A program made the position numbers and the translations under genes. 64,000 bases of DNA from Trachelipus rathkii (lineage: Eukaryota; Arthropoda; Malacostraca; Isopoda; Trachelipodidae), in the NCBI GenBank assembly GCA_015478945.1, contig JABUQX010014085.1, forward strand, positions 1-64,000. Direction: 5' to 3'. Shown piece by piece: positions 10,912-22,089 of the stretch. The notes below the pieces were generated by a model. That model searched no databases, was not told where the DNA came from, and worked only from the letters and a program-made list of their open reading frames with translations. Numbering within the stretch: position 1 is the first letter of the stretch; each line of letters starts with the position of its first letter.

Positions 10912-11169
10912 CTAATACCCCTTACCTACAGCGGCAGAGCCAACATCTAACATTTTTTGTATTTTTAATTTTAATATATCTGATCTAATTAAGCTGATAA
11001 TTCCAGCCCCGCTGTCAATCAGACCGTCATGCCAGGCGGTTTTGTTCTCGTCCAACGACACACATACTAAAAGAGGATCTATGTCCGTCTGGCACAGATT
11101 TACCGTAACAACAAGGCTTTCATCATATGTATCAATCTCCTCATCACATACTAACATATCATTACTCAA
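10912..11169 (-). CDS. gypsy aspartic protease (retropepsin) segment
   Basis: An 85-codon frame containing HDGLIDSGAGIISLI, the hydrophobic-hydrophobic-D-S/T-G-A signature of retropepsins (active aspartate D52 of this frame). The enzyme would cleave Gag-Pol. The segment holds the active-site loop; the flap and C-terminal half appear only in another frame downstream. It starts without an ATG, as an internal part of a polyprotein would. 11187-11384 upstream in another frame is probably the linker between gag and protease. Confidence 0.75.
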   Translation of the reverse strand: MSNDMLVCDEEIDTYDESLVVTVNLCQTDIDPLLVCVSLDENKTAWHDGLIDSGAGIISLIRSDILKLKIQKMLDVGSAAVGKGY

Positions 11170-11410
11170 TGGCGATAAACTCGTTTTTATATCCCAAGTC
11201 CATAAGTTTCCTCTTCTACTTTACCTATTTCTGTTCTTGAAGGATCCAAGGGAATGGCATCTATCTCCAAGCAATCACCCGGTGATGTGAGATCAACTTC
11301 ATTAGAAATGATTTTACTATGTGCCATTTTAATAGCTTCTTCATCAAGGAGCCGAGAAATAGGTAAAACATCGACCCCCTCCACAAATTGGCTCTCATTT
11401 GTGGAGTGGC

Positions 11411-12115
11411 CTAGTTTCCCCGTTTTTTACTGAATTTATTTTCTCCTTGACACTGACCTGGCTTGTGTGATCCCTTACACACATCACAGTTTTTAATATA
11501 AGTCTCTCTGCATCTAACACTGGCATCACCATCATCCCTATAACTTCCTACTTCTACTCCTGCTTTTCCAGGGGACGGTGACCTATACTGATTACTATTT
11601 GTTTTTACTTCAGCATTACCACGAGGTGGAGTATTATCAGGGCAACGTATACCTGCATGAGGCCCTTTACAAAAAGGGCATGGTCTGTGAACCTCCGATA
11701 CCTGTGTTACTGAAGATTTATAAAATCTACAGTCAGTTCTTTTATGACCTTTCTTTTTACAATATGAACATATTTTTAAATATTTAAAACAGTCACTCAT
11801 GACATGTCCATACAGATCACAATAATCACACTGAAGACCTTTGTCATCTGTTGGGAAATGTTTGTGGTAGTTTTGGGGGGATGTATTTTTTTTTTTTTTT
11901 TGTGTTTTTTTCCCCCGTTTCTTTTTTTGTCCCCCCCCCAACCATCCTGACCGTACAATCCCACACATGCTCCCCTCTGCCCCCTTTGTCGCCACCCTCG
12001 ATTCCACAGCACCTTCCGCATTTTTTTTTTTCGGGGCCGGGGCGCAAAGCGCCTCAGGCCGCGAACTAAAACCCCCCCCCAAACTGCTTCCTAACTTACC
12101 GGGTCCGTACGCCAT
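11411..12115 (-). pseudogene. gag nucleocapsid region with CCHC zinc knuckles
   Basis: A 234-codon frame. Two canonical CX2CX4HX4C knuckles lie in tandem (CDYCDLYGHVMSDC, residues 96-109, and CSYCKKKGHKRTDC, residues 116-129). Two shortened knuckle-like clusters follow (CPFCKGPHAGIRC and CDVCKGSHKPGQC). These bind element RNA in Gag. The N-terminal half is rich in Lys, Gly and homopolymers and probably comes from shifted frames, so the start at 12115 is not trusted. Runs of T, C and G at 11889-11940 and 12020-12080 are likely places of frameshift. Confidence 0.7.
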
Positions 12116-12169
12116 AGCGATCCAACACGACGATCAAACCTCGACGAACGAACCACAACCACCGTGAAC

Positions 12170-13050
12170 GATTTTTAGCATCGAAATCCTTTTCCAAAGG
12201 GGGGGGGGTTTGTTTTTTCGTATGTTCCTTTTTTTTTTTTACTGGGGGGGTTTTTTGCGGGGGCCTTTTTCCCACCCCCCCTTTCGTGTTTTCTGTAGTA
12301 ACGGGCTTTGGGCAGTTTTTTTGTTTGCATTATCCGCTGTTATTCATCTTTTTTTCGATCAAGCAGTTCCAGTTTTTCAACGACTCGTTCCAACTGGCTT
12401 TTGCTACGTCTATACATATTGTTCATTGTGTGCGTTAGATTTCGGACAAATTTTGGCTCAACCCTTACCATTATTTCCCTCCAGTTGTATTATATGAGGT
12501 ATTAATAACTCTAACACTTTATTAAATCACGATCAAATTTATCGGCCAGCTGCTACAAGTTCGCTTCCCACGAGGACTCTGTATTTTCATCAGATTCATT
12601 TGCTAAAAGATGTTCTCTCATTTTCTTTTTCTACATTTGGGGGGTAAAACTAAGTAGTTTAAAAGCTTTCTCTAAAGAAATTTATGCTGGATGCGCATAT
12701 CGATGCCATCGTATGCCTTCGCGGCAATTGCTCTAGCGCAAGGCAAACATTCGGAGTGCGTTTCTCCTTGCCTAAACAGTCAGCGTGATATCGTGTCGCG
12801 TATTTTGCGTTCATCTTTCTTCTTCTCCTCCTCTTTATTGCCATTTGATTAATTATTTTCTTCAACTGAATAATAAATTCTATCTTTTAATAACTAAGTG
12901 CATTAGAGCTGGGTGAAGACCCTCCAACTGCCTACCCATAACCTCAACATTGTTGAGAGATTTTGGGATAGTTGTGGGTACAATAAGCCTCAAATTCTGT
13001 CATATATTGAAGAAAGTCTTGATCTGCTTCATAACAGTATTTACCAGGAT
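12170..13050 (-). pseudogene. gag middle part, frameshifted
   Basis: No single frame spans this stretch. Near 12890-13050, in the frame next to that of the upstream gag ORF, the translation reads DFLQYMTEFEAYCTHNYPK, which looks like a gypsy Gag capsid segment. 12659-12865 holds a basic open frame that includes MNAKYATRYHADCLG. These support a continuous gag broken by several small indels. C/G and T runs at 12200-12270 mark a low-complexity part. Confidence 0.5.
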
Positions 13051-13660
13051 CAAGAACTTTTATTTTGTGAACTTTTTACTAACTCCGTAAGGAGTGCTAT
13101 AGCTTGCATCATCAAAGCTTGTTGTTGTTGAACTGTTTCTAAATGTGTTAAAATTGACTTTTGTGCGTTAGGCACCTGAAAATGTGACAAGTGCGGCGCT
13201 ATGTTTTCTACTTTATTATTTCTAGGTTTCGCAGCAGTGCCAGTCACATTCTTTGGTCTAACCGGACTATTATGAACAGAGTGTACATTCGCCGCTTCTA
13301 ACGGTGAGACTTCTAAACCAGATGTTCCTGGGACATTTTCAACTTGTCCAGAACCAGTCTGTACTGTATCTGATTCATCATTAGCATTTAATTGAACATT
13401 TTCCCTACATGAATTCATTAACATTTGTTCGCCCTTCCTTACATGAATTCATCAACATTTGTTCGCGTTTTTGTAATATAGACATTTTACTATTAAACTC
13501 ATCCAAAATTACATTTACCTTCTCTTCAACATTCAAACCACCCCCAGCCCCTCTCAAAGGAGATACTGACAGAGCGTCTGGGTTAAAGATGTCTTCTCCT
13601 GACTCCTTCCTCCGACTCCAAAACTGCTCAGTCGGTCTTTATCCGGCTGTTCCATTTTTA
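13050..13660 (-). pseudogene. gag N-terminal region
   Basis: The probable start is the ATG near 13654 (MEQPDKDRLSS). The frame then shifts to a segment reading FNPDALSVSPLRG and continues as the 124-codon frame 13050-13424, which is polar and ends in a helical QQQQALMMQAIALL stretch. A ~30-bp tandem duplication (GAACAAATGTTxATGAATTCATGTA, twice near 13400-13470) is the likely cause of one shift. It would encode the matrix-like N-terminus of Gag. Confidence 0.5.
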
Positions 13661-14596
13661 TTTATTTTATTAAAAAAAAAACGTTTAATTAGAAGTTTGA
13701 TAAAAATATTAGTTAGTATTATAAGAATGAGAAAAAAATGAGAAAAAAAAAATATAGTAAGTTTTGAGAAGAATATGTTTTAAATGAAAAAAAAAATATT
13801 GTAAGAGATTAAAAAAAGATTATGTATGTGCCTAAACATAAATTCAGTACCAGGCCAATGGTTCTTTCGAATAAACTAAGCCTACCTAAATTTTGACTGC
13901 ACTTCAGTCCTTATATATCCCTATAAATAGAACATAGTTATGTGGCTACTTTCCCTTAACAAGTTTCAAATTAGACAAAACTACTATAGCTGCATTGAAT
14001 TAGAAGAAATAGATATTTATTAAATCTATAAGCTTGGCAATTAGAATCTCTCCGACTTAAGACAGTTTCTGATAATTTCAGCTAATAGGGTCTTGCAAAA
14101 AATTATTCATACAATCACGATTCAGGATATAAAAAAAAAACTAAATAAATTAGAAATTTCAAAATTTTAAATTGTTATGATTACCTCAAAGCAACATCAA
14201 ATAATAATACAGAAAATAATGTTACATACACATGCATGTAACTTGTACTTCAGTCATGAATCTTAGTGATATTATATTACATTAACTAGTGTTTACTTTA
14301 CAGACTACAAAATGTATACGCTACACAATACACAATAATAATCTGGTAATCTTTGTACTACACTACAGTAATTTCTTTAAGGTACTATATTTAAGGTAAT
14401 ATAATACTAGTGCTACAATGATTTTCTAGTGTTATTCTATGTAACAATTACTATGTTATTGCACTAAATGTACTTTCTATAGTTATTACGTTAGAGTTAC
14501 TACATTAAGGATCCACTTTCTATGTTTATAGGAGGATAAGAAGTAATATCTACAATTTTAGTTATTTCTACTATGCTGCCACGCTCAAAAATCAGC
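13661..14596. other. gypsy 5' leader, AT-rich, nothing coding
   Basis: On the element strand this is the untranslated leader between the primer site and gag. It has A-runs and AT-rich sequence and no open frame of note. A packaging signal would be expected here but cannot be recognised by eye. Confidence 0.5.
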
Positions 14597-14615
14597 GTCC
14601 CTGTTCGGGCGTCCA
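14597..14615 (-). promoter_or_regulatory. primer-binding site, tRNA-Lys type
   Basis: On the element strand the sequence is TGGACGCCCGAACAGGGAC. Apart from one extra A after TGG this is complementary to the 3' end of tRNA-Lys(UUU)-type tRNAs, whose 18-base site reads TGGCGCCCGAACAGGGAC. It lies 15 bases inside the inferred end of the 5' LTR, on the correct side for a - strand element, which fixes the orientation independently of the coding regions. Confidence 0.8.
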
Positions 14616-14630
14616 CGTAAATATAAGGTA

Positions 14631-16275
14631 TGTAGCGGAGAGGAGGTTATTCACTCGCGCTTATGTTTTATTCAAAGCAACCCATACAGGGTAATGATTG
14701 GAAAAAAAAGGAGGAGATTGAATTAAGCCCGTATTGTGTCGCCCCTCTGCACAAAGTGATCCCCTACTTTCCTAACCAAATTAAAAATACGAAGCCAACG
14801 ATGTGCTCCTTCAATGATCTATCCCGGATGGAGCTTAAGATTTCGCTCCCCAGAGTCATTATGTCAACAGGGACCACACTTTAAAGCGCACGGCAGCTGT
14901 TAGTTGGCAACATTTATCTCTAATAATATCAAAGATAGATAGAAGGATGAGAGAGAATAAGAAGTTTTAAGAAATGGTGGATTAAACTAAATTTAAAAAT
15001 AAAGTATAAAGTTTATTTAAAGATAATTAGGAATTCTAAATAAAAATTGATTATATAGAATAATACAATATACAAGGGACATTCACAACCGAGATCAAGC
15101 ATACAGGTTGACGATGGTTTATGAATGTCTAAAAAAAAAATCAAATATATTTTAAGATTAAATTTTATGTACAATAATTAAGGATAAGTAATTAAATGAA
15201 GTAAATTCCGGTGACAATGATATCCCTACAATTAAGAGCAAAAAAAACAACATACAAATACGATGAACATTCACGACCAAGATCAAACTATACAGATTGA
15301 TTTGGTTACTGAATGTTCTTAAAGGATTATTATCTTAAGATTAAAGTATCTATTACAATAATTAGTCTAAGTAATAATTAGTCATGACAAAAGTGAATAG
15401 TGGATTAAACTTATACAATTAATGCGCTATCTAACCCTACCGGATTCCACTTCGACATGCAAGACTTTCAATAGTAAGTTCGTAAAAAATGTAATACTTA
15501 AATTTATATCTTTTTATTGAGTTTCATAAGTTTGATTGGTTCAATTGAGAAGTTAAGTTATTGCTCCCCAGATTGGTTTCAATGAATTTTGAGTATAATT
15601 ATGGAGCTCCCAGCTCCGGTTGTCTGTGTAAAAACAGTTAAACATTTTAATAACCTTTCTCGCAAATTAATTTAATTAAACAAATTGAAACATTTATGAT
15701 TAATGATTAATAGAGAACCTACCCCAATTGTGGGACGATTTCAACGACGTTTTATTAAACTAGTCTAGACTTTATATTATCAAGCAGGCAGAGAACAGAA
15801 CAGAAAACATGGAAGTTCTGTCTTATACATTCAATTCAATAATATAGACTTCTAAGAACTTTGATAACAGAAACATCCACAATTGACTGATATATAATGT
15901 CCCTGCCTAAACTGAGTTAATGACTATGATTGAAAAAGTTAAAACCATAAAAGCAAAGCTGAAGAACCTGAAATTGATAATATACTTGGTAATTACATTG
16001 TACATATATTTTGGGGCGTATGGCCATACACAAATACATGACACACAAAATAATAAAAAAAAATAACTTTTGAACATAAAATTAATAGAAATCATACATA
16101 TATAAGATAGCAGACATGCTCTATAAGCGACACGGTAGAGTATTGCACCTTTTACAATTACCAATTGTGCAACCAAATTAAAATAGCACATCCAACTTCT
16201 AATTACAGAATAATTAAAGCTAAAACGGCAATATTTGAGTATAAATGTTTGAAACATGACCTCTAAGGGTATTTA
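14631..16275 (-). repeat. 5' LTR of the gypsy element
   Basis: Direct repeat of 4448-6108. On + it starts TGTAGCGGAG and is recognisable to the CATGACCTCT segment near 16256, after which similarity fades and a (TA)n tract follows at 16338. The hairpin units recur at 15078-15129 (unit a) and 15265-15318 (unit b). As the 5' LTR it should carry the element's Pol II promoter and start site, which cannot be placed by eye. Confidence 0.85.
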
Positions 16276-16337
16276 GCTATCGATTCTCGAGATTGAGTAT
16301 ATATATAGTGATTTAGGGCATATGCGTGAGAATAAAC

Positions 16338-16624
16338 AGTATATATATATATAATATATAATATATATATATATATAATAATATAATATATATATATAAT
16401 TAAAATATATAATATATATATTATATATTAATTTTTTTTTTCTATTGCAGATGACCCGGTGCACCCTTAGAAATTATTATCCGATGATGATCAAGTATTT
16501 TTGTGGCATATTGCTGTTGTTCATTTTTTTGGGTGAAAAAAGGCGAAAAGATACTTGGACTTGGCTCGCAAAGAATAAATTTAGGAATGAGGACAAAAAG
16601 TGTAAGTATGCGGTAGTTATATAT

Positions 16625-16690
<66 letters not shown>

Positions 16691-16735
16691 TAATATATAT
16701 ATATATTATATATATATATATTATATATATTATCA
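16338..16735. repeat. two (TA)n tracts with an intervening unique segment
   Basis: TA repeats at about 16338-16437 and 16620-16733 flank ~180 bases of balanced sequence. That segment is open on + (MTRCTLRNYYPM... frame) but has no recognised motif. Confidence 0.85.
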
Positions 16736-17112
16736 GGTGTTGAGGACGATAGTGGAAAGACGAGGATAGATAGAGTGAGAAACGAATGGTTTAGGGAGAG
16801 AGTTGGTGGTGCCTGTGTTGGACAGGATAGATTCGGCGAGACTGAGATGGTTGAGGCATATAGTAAGGATGCCGGGGAAACGAGTCGAGAGAAGAAAGCT
16901 GGTGTGGAGAGTGAGGTAGTAAGCAGAGAGGAAGACTGAGGAGATGAAACGCTTATGGCAAAGAGCCCTGAAAAGACATGGACTGCCCGAGATGCGCCAG
17001 CTGATGGAGGATGGTATACTTCTGAAAGGACTGCGTGGAAATCGATGATGTCTCCGCTGACAGGCTGTAGGCCTCCCTGAGGGGAAGACGTAAGTAATAT
17101 ATATATAACCAA
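16736..17112 (+). mobile_element. 3' coding fragment of a LINE
   Basis: After small frame changes the + strand reads RIDRVRNEWFRERV, then LRWLRHIVRMPGKRVERRK, then a basic tail with MKRLWQRALKRHGLPEMRQLMEDG. The R-L-R-W-x-x-H-x-x-R-M pattern marks the C-terminal region of many LINE ORF2 proteins. It is truncated at the 5' side by a (TA)n tract and interrupted by frameshifts and stops. Clade is not resolved. Confidence 0.6.
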
Positions 17113-17114
17113 TT

Positions 17115-18530
17115 CAAGCCCAATTAGACCAAATTGTATAAGCTCAACAGTAGAATAAAGAATTAATGCAATTTAACTGGAAAAAGAATTGGCATGATAT
17201 ACCGAAAGACAACCACAAACCCCACTATAAAAATATTCTTGTACCAATAAAAAATCCACACTTTGCACGCTCAACAACCACCAACACCTGAAACCATATG
17301 TAAAATAAAATTCCCAGCCCCCCCCAAAAAACAATGCAATATTCTTATCTCACTATTCAAAAATTAGTCATAAACCCCTAAACCCCCACTAACAGACAAA
17401 TTATTAAAAGGTTGAAAATCATCCAAGAAACTCCCCCCCCCCCTCCTTCCTATTCATTCCTTTAGAAGTATTCAACATTATTAAAAACTTTCAAGCAGTA
17501 GGACTCGACCATATAATCCAATATCACTTCGAACACCTAGGAAACAATACTATCACAGCCCTCACACGTGTTTAATGTTGCATGCAAGCCAATACCGTAC
17601 ACTACCACCTTTATGGAAGCATGCATGTATAATACCATTATTACAACCAGACAAACCACATAATAACACAGCTTTATACAGACTTATATAATTACTTTCT
17701 ACGATATCAAAGTATTTGGAAAATTATTCCTCCCAAGAATTTCCCCCCTTATCCCTCTATCAGACTCACAACATGGTTTTACCAATCTAACCCAACACAT
17801 TCTCACTGGTTTTTACCCAACTCACCTCCCCCACCCACCTCCCCCCCAACATACTCTCTTTGTAGCAATAGACATCAATAAGGCATTTGATACAGTTCGC
17901 TGTCACTATTTAATAGAGTTCTGAAATGTCTCAATAACAAAAAAAATAATAGCAAATTTCCTATCGATCACACAGCTAGGCATTCCGAAGGACACGACTC
18001 TTTCCATTCATACAAATTGTATAATGGATTCCCCTAGGGAGCCAATCTTTTACCTACACTCTTTAGCCTTTTTCTTTTATGCATATCCTCCCTCATCCCA
18101 CTTCCCCTTTTATAAAAATTCCCTCTATAAATATTGCATGCAGAGAACTGCCACAATATATAAACCTATTGGAACAATGGCTAATAACGAGCAGGATGAC
18201 TGCATCAACTCAAAAATCTATTAACTTGCTCACCAGAGACATAAGGGAATCTAACATCCCTCCAGAAATATTACTATCAAAACAATAGACTTCCTTTCAA
18301 TAAACAAATCTAACACCCTAGGTTGACCTTTGCATACACATACGACATCACCCCTACATCAATATCACTTCAAGAGCCACACGTAAATTAGATGCACTCA
18401 AAACACTTTACTGCGAACAAACTTTTGCCAATATAAAGAAACTCACAATTAGTATAACAGACAAACCTCCACCCCTTCTTGCATTAACTCCCTCAGTATT
18501 ACAGCAAATATCTGAAATTGGAAACTGTTA
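17115..18530 (+). mobile_element. decayed Jockey-like LINE reverse transcriptase
   Basis: Spread over three frames are the RT blocks in order: VGLDHIIQYHFEHLGNN near 17490, an LLxPDKPHN-type segment near 17650, LFVAIDINKAFDTV near 17855-17900 (motif A with the catalytic Asp), FPQGANLLPTLFSLFL-like text near 18027-18070 (motif B), LEQWLITSRMTASTQKS near 18170-18210, and ITSRATRKLDALKTL near 18370-18400. The YxDD block between B and the last two is lost or scrambled. Stops and frameshifts make it a pseudogene. The clade call rests on overall pattern and is moderate. Confidence 0.6.
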
Positions 18531-19158
18531 AAATTAAACAATAATTAGTAAATTTATTTTTGAAATATAAAATGAATTCAGCTTTAATGAATGAACGAAT
18601 ACTTAAATATATAGCAGGCTGTTTTATCTTGTTAGTTCTAATGTGCCTAATATAAAACCTACTATACATAACCTTAGACATATCCATCTAGTGGTATTTT
18701 CTTAAAATTAGGCTAACATCTGTTTCCGCAACTTACCCATGATCGAGATTCTAGATGTAAATTTATTACTTTGAACCATCTTTTCGAGTAAAATTGTTGA
18801 TATAGAAGTGCTTGACTCAAGTCTTTAATTATTTATAACTATTATAGTAATATTTTAGATTTACCGTATATATTTATCACCACAGCACAGTACAATATTA
18901 CATCACTGAACTATTAATCTTTGTGAGTTAGCTAGTTTTAGAACAAGGTGTCATTCTCGAACATTCGTTCTTTTATAAGATGTCATCTATTTTGCTTTGT
19001 TTTAGTTTTATCCTGGAAGAATCACGTTTATCTTTTTTACATATAAAATGTTTAAAATAAAATAAGTAAATATTTTTAATAATTTATATTATTTTACATT
19101 TGTTTTATTGGGAATTTTATTTAACAACTTTGTCAATATTGATTAGTTGTAAATGGTA
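18531..19158. other. AT-rich non-coding stretch, nothing recognised
   Basis: No long frame or repeat hallmark. Presumed intronic or intergenic sequence upstream of SBDS exon 2. Confidence 0.5.
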
Positions 19159-19620
19159 CTAGAATTTATTTGCTTCCTCATGTGGGATTTTGAAAGACTT
19201 TGCAGCGTATGATGTCCAAAAAACTGACAGATATTCATTGGAAAAAAGTTTATGGTGTGCCTCTGCCATTGTTTCTGGCTCTTCTGGCACATTAGCAAAT
19301 TTACATCTAATGGAATTCACTATCCAACTGACAGTGAGGCTCTTGAAAGTAATCAAAGAACAGCTTCTGAGTTTGGTAAGATACTCTATAACTGAATCCT
19401 TCATGCTACTAAAGTAAAGAACACAATCTTTCAGAAACATAGCTAACTTTGGAAAGATAGCTAGCTTGTTTTTGTTGTACTTTTTGATTACAATACAGTA
19501 GCTTTGATCCAAATACTGAAATATTTTCTTTACCAAAATGACTTTGATATATTTTACCCTCATACCCAAAAGACATAAATTGGCAGGTAACATTTTGAAA
19601 CTATTGCAGTTGAACTGCAT
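19159..19620 (-). CDS. uncharacterised 153-codon ORF, possibly a terminal exon
   Basis: An uninterrupted - strand frame from ATG to TAG in AT-rich surroundings. Codon usage looks natural and the composition is that of a globular protein (cysteines, aromatics, and the segment FANVPEEPETMAEAHHKLFS near the C-terminus). No transposon motif is present. On the - strand AAAATATTTCAG near 19520 could be a 3' splice site, in which case the exon would start with YLDQSYCIVIKKY and the upstream ~35 codons would be intron. It lies antisense just upstream of SBDS exon 2. I do not recognise the family. It could be a nested host gene exon, a retrocopy or an ancient transposon fragment. Confidence 0.5.
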   Translation of the reverse strand: MQFNCNSFKMLPANLCLLGMRVKYIKVILVKKIFQYLDQSYCIVIKKYNKNKLAIFPKLAMFLKDCVLYFSSMKDSVIEYLTKLRSCSLITFKSLTVSWIVNSIRCKFANVPEEPETMAEAHHKLFSNEYLSVFWTSYAAKSFKIPHEEANKF

Positions 19621-19624
19621 GGTA

Positions 19625-20300
19625 AAATATTTTTATCAATAATTTTGTATATATAAACTCGATGATTATTTGTGTTTGTGCCTGTTAAGAGAATTGTGAG
19701 TAGATTATATACAGTATTTGGCTGAGATACTCGAGCGTCTTCCCTATATATTTGATGATGGGAATATTTTCAGCAGGTGGAAGCTTATAAAAAGAAAAAA
19801 GATATAAACAATTAATTTCTAGAAAGGTTTTGCCATTTTTTTTTTTGGTGTGTGTGTATGTGGCAATTCATTGCTGTTCTGGAAGCTCACGGTTAACTTA
19901 GATGGTCTTCTAAATATTTTTTTAGCTTATTGTATACAATAAGCTGAAACTCAAACATGGAGCTGAAAAGGTGCAGAAGCTCAATCAGAGTATTCAGAGA
20001 ATTGTGAAATGAATTTTAATATAGCCACCTATTAGTTATCATAAATAGTTAAAGGAATATTGGTTTTCATATTTTTAATTTCATTTTCTTGATAACATGT
20101 TTTAGTATATTTAAGAATAGTATCTTTCTCATCTCGGTAACCACAAATGCAAATAATTATGGGCTTGGGAATGGCAACTTATATCTGTATTATTAAGTTT
20201 ATATTCATTAAATTCTGTTATTAATCTGAATTTTTTTTTTTTTACTTTTACTGTGAAGAAAAATCAGTTTACTTAGTATTTTTTAAAAAAAAACTTTTCA
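19625..20300. other. SBDS upstream intron sequence, nothing else recognised
   Basis: AT-rich sequence ending in the 3' splice site TTTTCAG at 20295-20301. SBDS exon 1 was looked for here and further upstream and not found. Confidence 0.5.
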
Positions 20301-20301
20301 G

Positions 20302-20419
20302 TGAGAAAGATATTGACGAAGTTTTGCAAACTCACACAGTTTTTACCAATGTGTCGAAGGGGCAGGTGGCGAAGAAAGAAGACCTCCTTAAATGCTTTCA
20401 AATGGAAGATCAATCCAAG
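20302..20419 (+). CDS. SBDS: SBDS exon 2
   Basis: 118 bases: one base completing a codon split 2|1, then 39 codons reading [32 protein letters not shown] and QMEDQSK. This is the conserved second half of the N-terminal FYSH domain of SBDS, the factor that works with the GTPase EFL1 to release eIF6 from the 60S ribosomal subunit in the cytoplasm. AG at 20300-20301 precedes it and GTTTAC follows. The phase of the upstream intron matches the first intron of human SBDS. The downstream intron is four codons earlier than in human, yet the protein joins without gap to exon 3. Exon 1 (about 43 residues) is missing from the window as far as I can see. Confidence 0.93.
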
Positions 20420-20448
20420 GTTTACTAATATTAATTTTTATTATTTTT

Positions 20449-20449
20449 A

Positions 20450-20492
<43 letters not shown>

Positions 20493-22018
20493 CTTCATCT
20501 ACCTCCTATCCCCAGATTGGGGCTGAGGTGCATAGCATACACCAGAACAGAAAAGTAATAGAAGAACATGATGCATGTCAAAAAGAAAGCCCCCCACCCT
20601 CATCTCTTTTAAGTGACAAGTGGCAGTCAGAAAAATCCACCCTAGGGTTTCACGAGACTGAGACGAACTCTCACTGCGGTATCTCGTCGATGTTGCGTTC
20701 ATGCCCTGGGAAGCTCACAACCATACCACCTCACAAAACCCCACCATTCACTCTTGTTATGCACCTTTCTTCTCACCTCAACCAAACTCATTCCTCCCCT
20801 TCAGGCTTTCCTTTATTGACTCGATCTACTTTTTCTTCAGTCTAACATCCGGTCAATCCCCAGCATACTCACCACTATGTATCTGCTTATCCAACCGACT
20901 ATCATCCATTCTTTCCACATGACCAAACCATCTCAGTGTACTCTTTTATTCTCTCATTTATGCCTTTCTTCACATCACACAACTCCCTAATGTGTTCATC
21001 TCATTTTATTAATTCTTCACACCGAAACACGTCCCTAAAATCTTGTCCATCTGAATCATTGTACCTTAGATCCACTCTTATTCAGAACTATAGTTTCACT
21101 ACTATACATTGAAACAGGTAACAACAGACCTTATGCAAATCTCTAGCACACTCAAGACTTAGTCTCTTTACATCCACTAAGGATTTAATTGCACCAGCCA
21201 TCTTCTCCTCCCATTCACAACTTTCCACTACACTCTGCATCATCTGTTCCCTTTCATTCAACATATATCCTAAATATTTAAACTCTGATACTTGTTCCAG
21301 TTGCTCACCATCTAACATGACTTCACACTGTGGACTATCCTCACCACAACCATAACCTTTACTCTTATCTACATTTACTTTCAAACCGCCTCCTTTTACA
21401 CACCTTGCCAAACCCCTCTACCAATCATCTCAAACTCTCTTTAGATTTGCCAAACAAAACCAAATTATCTGCATACAATATGCGGGGCAGCCTCCACTCT
21501 CTTCCATTCTTCATCATTCTAGCACCTTCCCTTGCCACCCTTACCTCTAATTCTTTCATAACCCCATCCATATGCAAATTAAAATAACCATGAAGACAAC
21601 ACATCCCTGCCTCACTCCACTATTAATTTAAAACCAATCACTCTCAACTCCATTTATTCTTAACACGTTTCACTATTGTCATACATAATTTTGATTCCAT
21701 TCAGAAGTCTACCACCAACGCCATAGATCGCTAACGCATGCACAATGCTTCCCTATTAATCCTGTTATACGCCTGTTGCAAGTCCATAAAACCTAAATAC
21801 AATTTATTCTTCTCTCATTTTCTGAATCATTTGTTTCAAAGTAAAAATATGATCCACATTATTCTCTACCACTTCTAAATGCACCTTGTTCTACACCAAT
21901 CAGTCCTTCAGTCACTTGGCGTACTCTTTTGACCAAAATACCAGCAAATATCTTCCCTACGACACTCGATAAACTAATTCCCCAATATTTCCTACAGTTC
22001 CCCTTATCCCCTTTACCC

Positions 22019-22076
<58 letters not shown>

Positions 22077-22088
22077 TTATTATTATTT
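20449..22088 (-). mobile_element. LINE copy A, hairpin-end family, 5'-truncated
   Basis: Read on -, RT coding starts abruptly next to an (ATT)n tract (22021-22088) with GNCRKYWGISLSSVVGKI. It continues with a degenerate middle, then GLKVNVDKSK, CEVMLDGEQLEQVSEFKYLGY, AGAIKSLVDVKRLSLECARDL, and a 3' UTR that ends in the hairpin CCCCAATCTGGGG (20512-20524 on +) and an (AAT)n tail (20449-20491). Motif A and YADD are damaged by frameshifts. The best frame is 21088-21411. The order RT-thumb-3' UTR is that of a non-LTR retrotransposon; the clade is not resolved. It is antisense to SBDS. Confidence 0.8.
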
Positions 22089-22089
22089 T

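Larger units (their letters stand above)
4448..16275 (-). mobile_element. Ty3/gypsy LTR retrotransposon, degenerate
   Basis: An ~11.8-kb element read on the - strand: 5' LTR (14631-16275), primer-binding site, gag, protease, integrase, a long 3' region, a short purine tract and the 3' LTR (4448-6108). The order protease-integrase with a GPF-type integrase C-terminus fits Ty3/gypsy (Metaviridae). Reverse transcriptase and RNase H, which should lie between protease and integrase, are not visible, and gag is frameshifted, so the copy cannot be autonomous as read. The two LTRs differ by many substitutions and indels, which argues for an old insertion. Confidence 0.85.

Noticed and set aside
1..20300. 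SBDS exon 1 within the window
   Set aside because: I looked for the conserved N-terminal text (TNQ...LTNVAVV, GKRFEIACY) on + and found nothing convincing; exon 1 is more likely upstream of the window.
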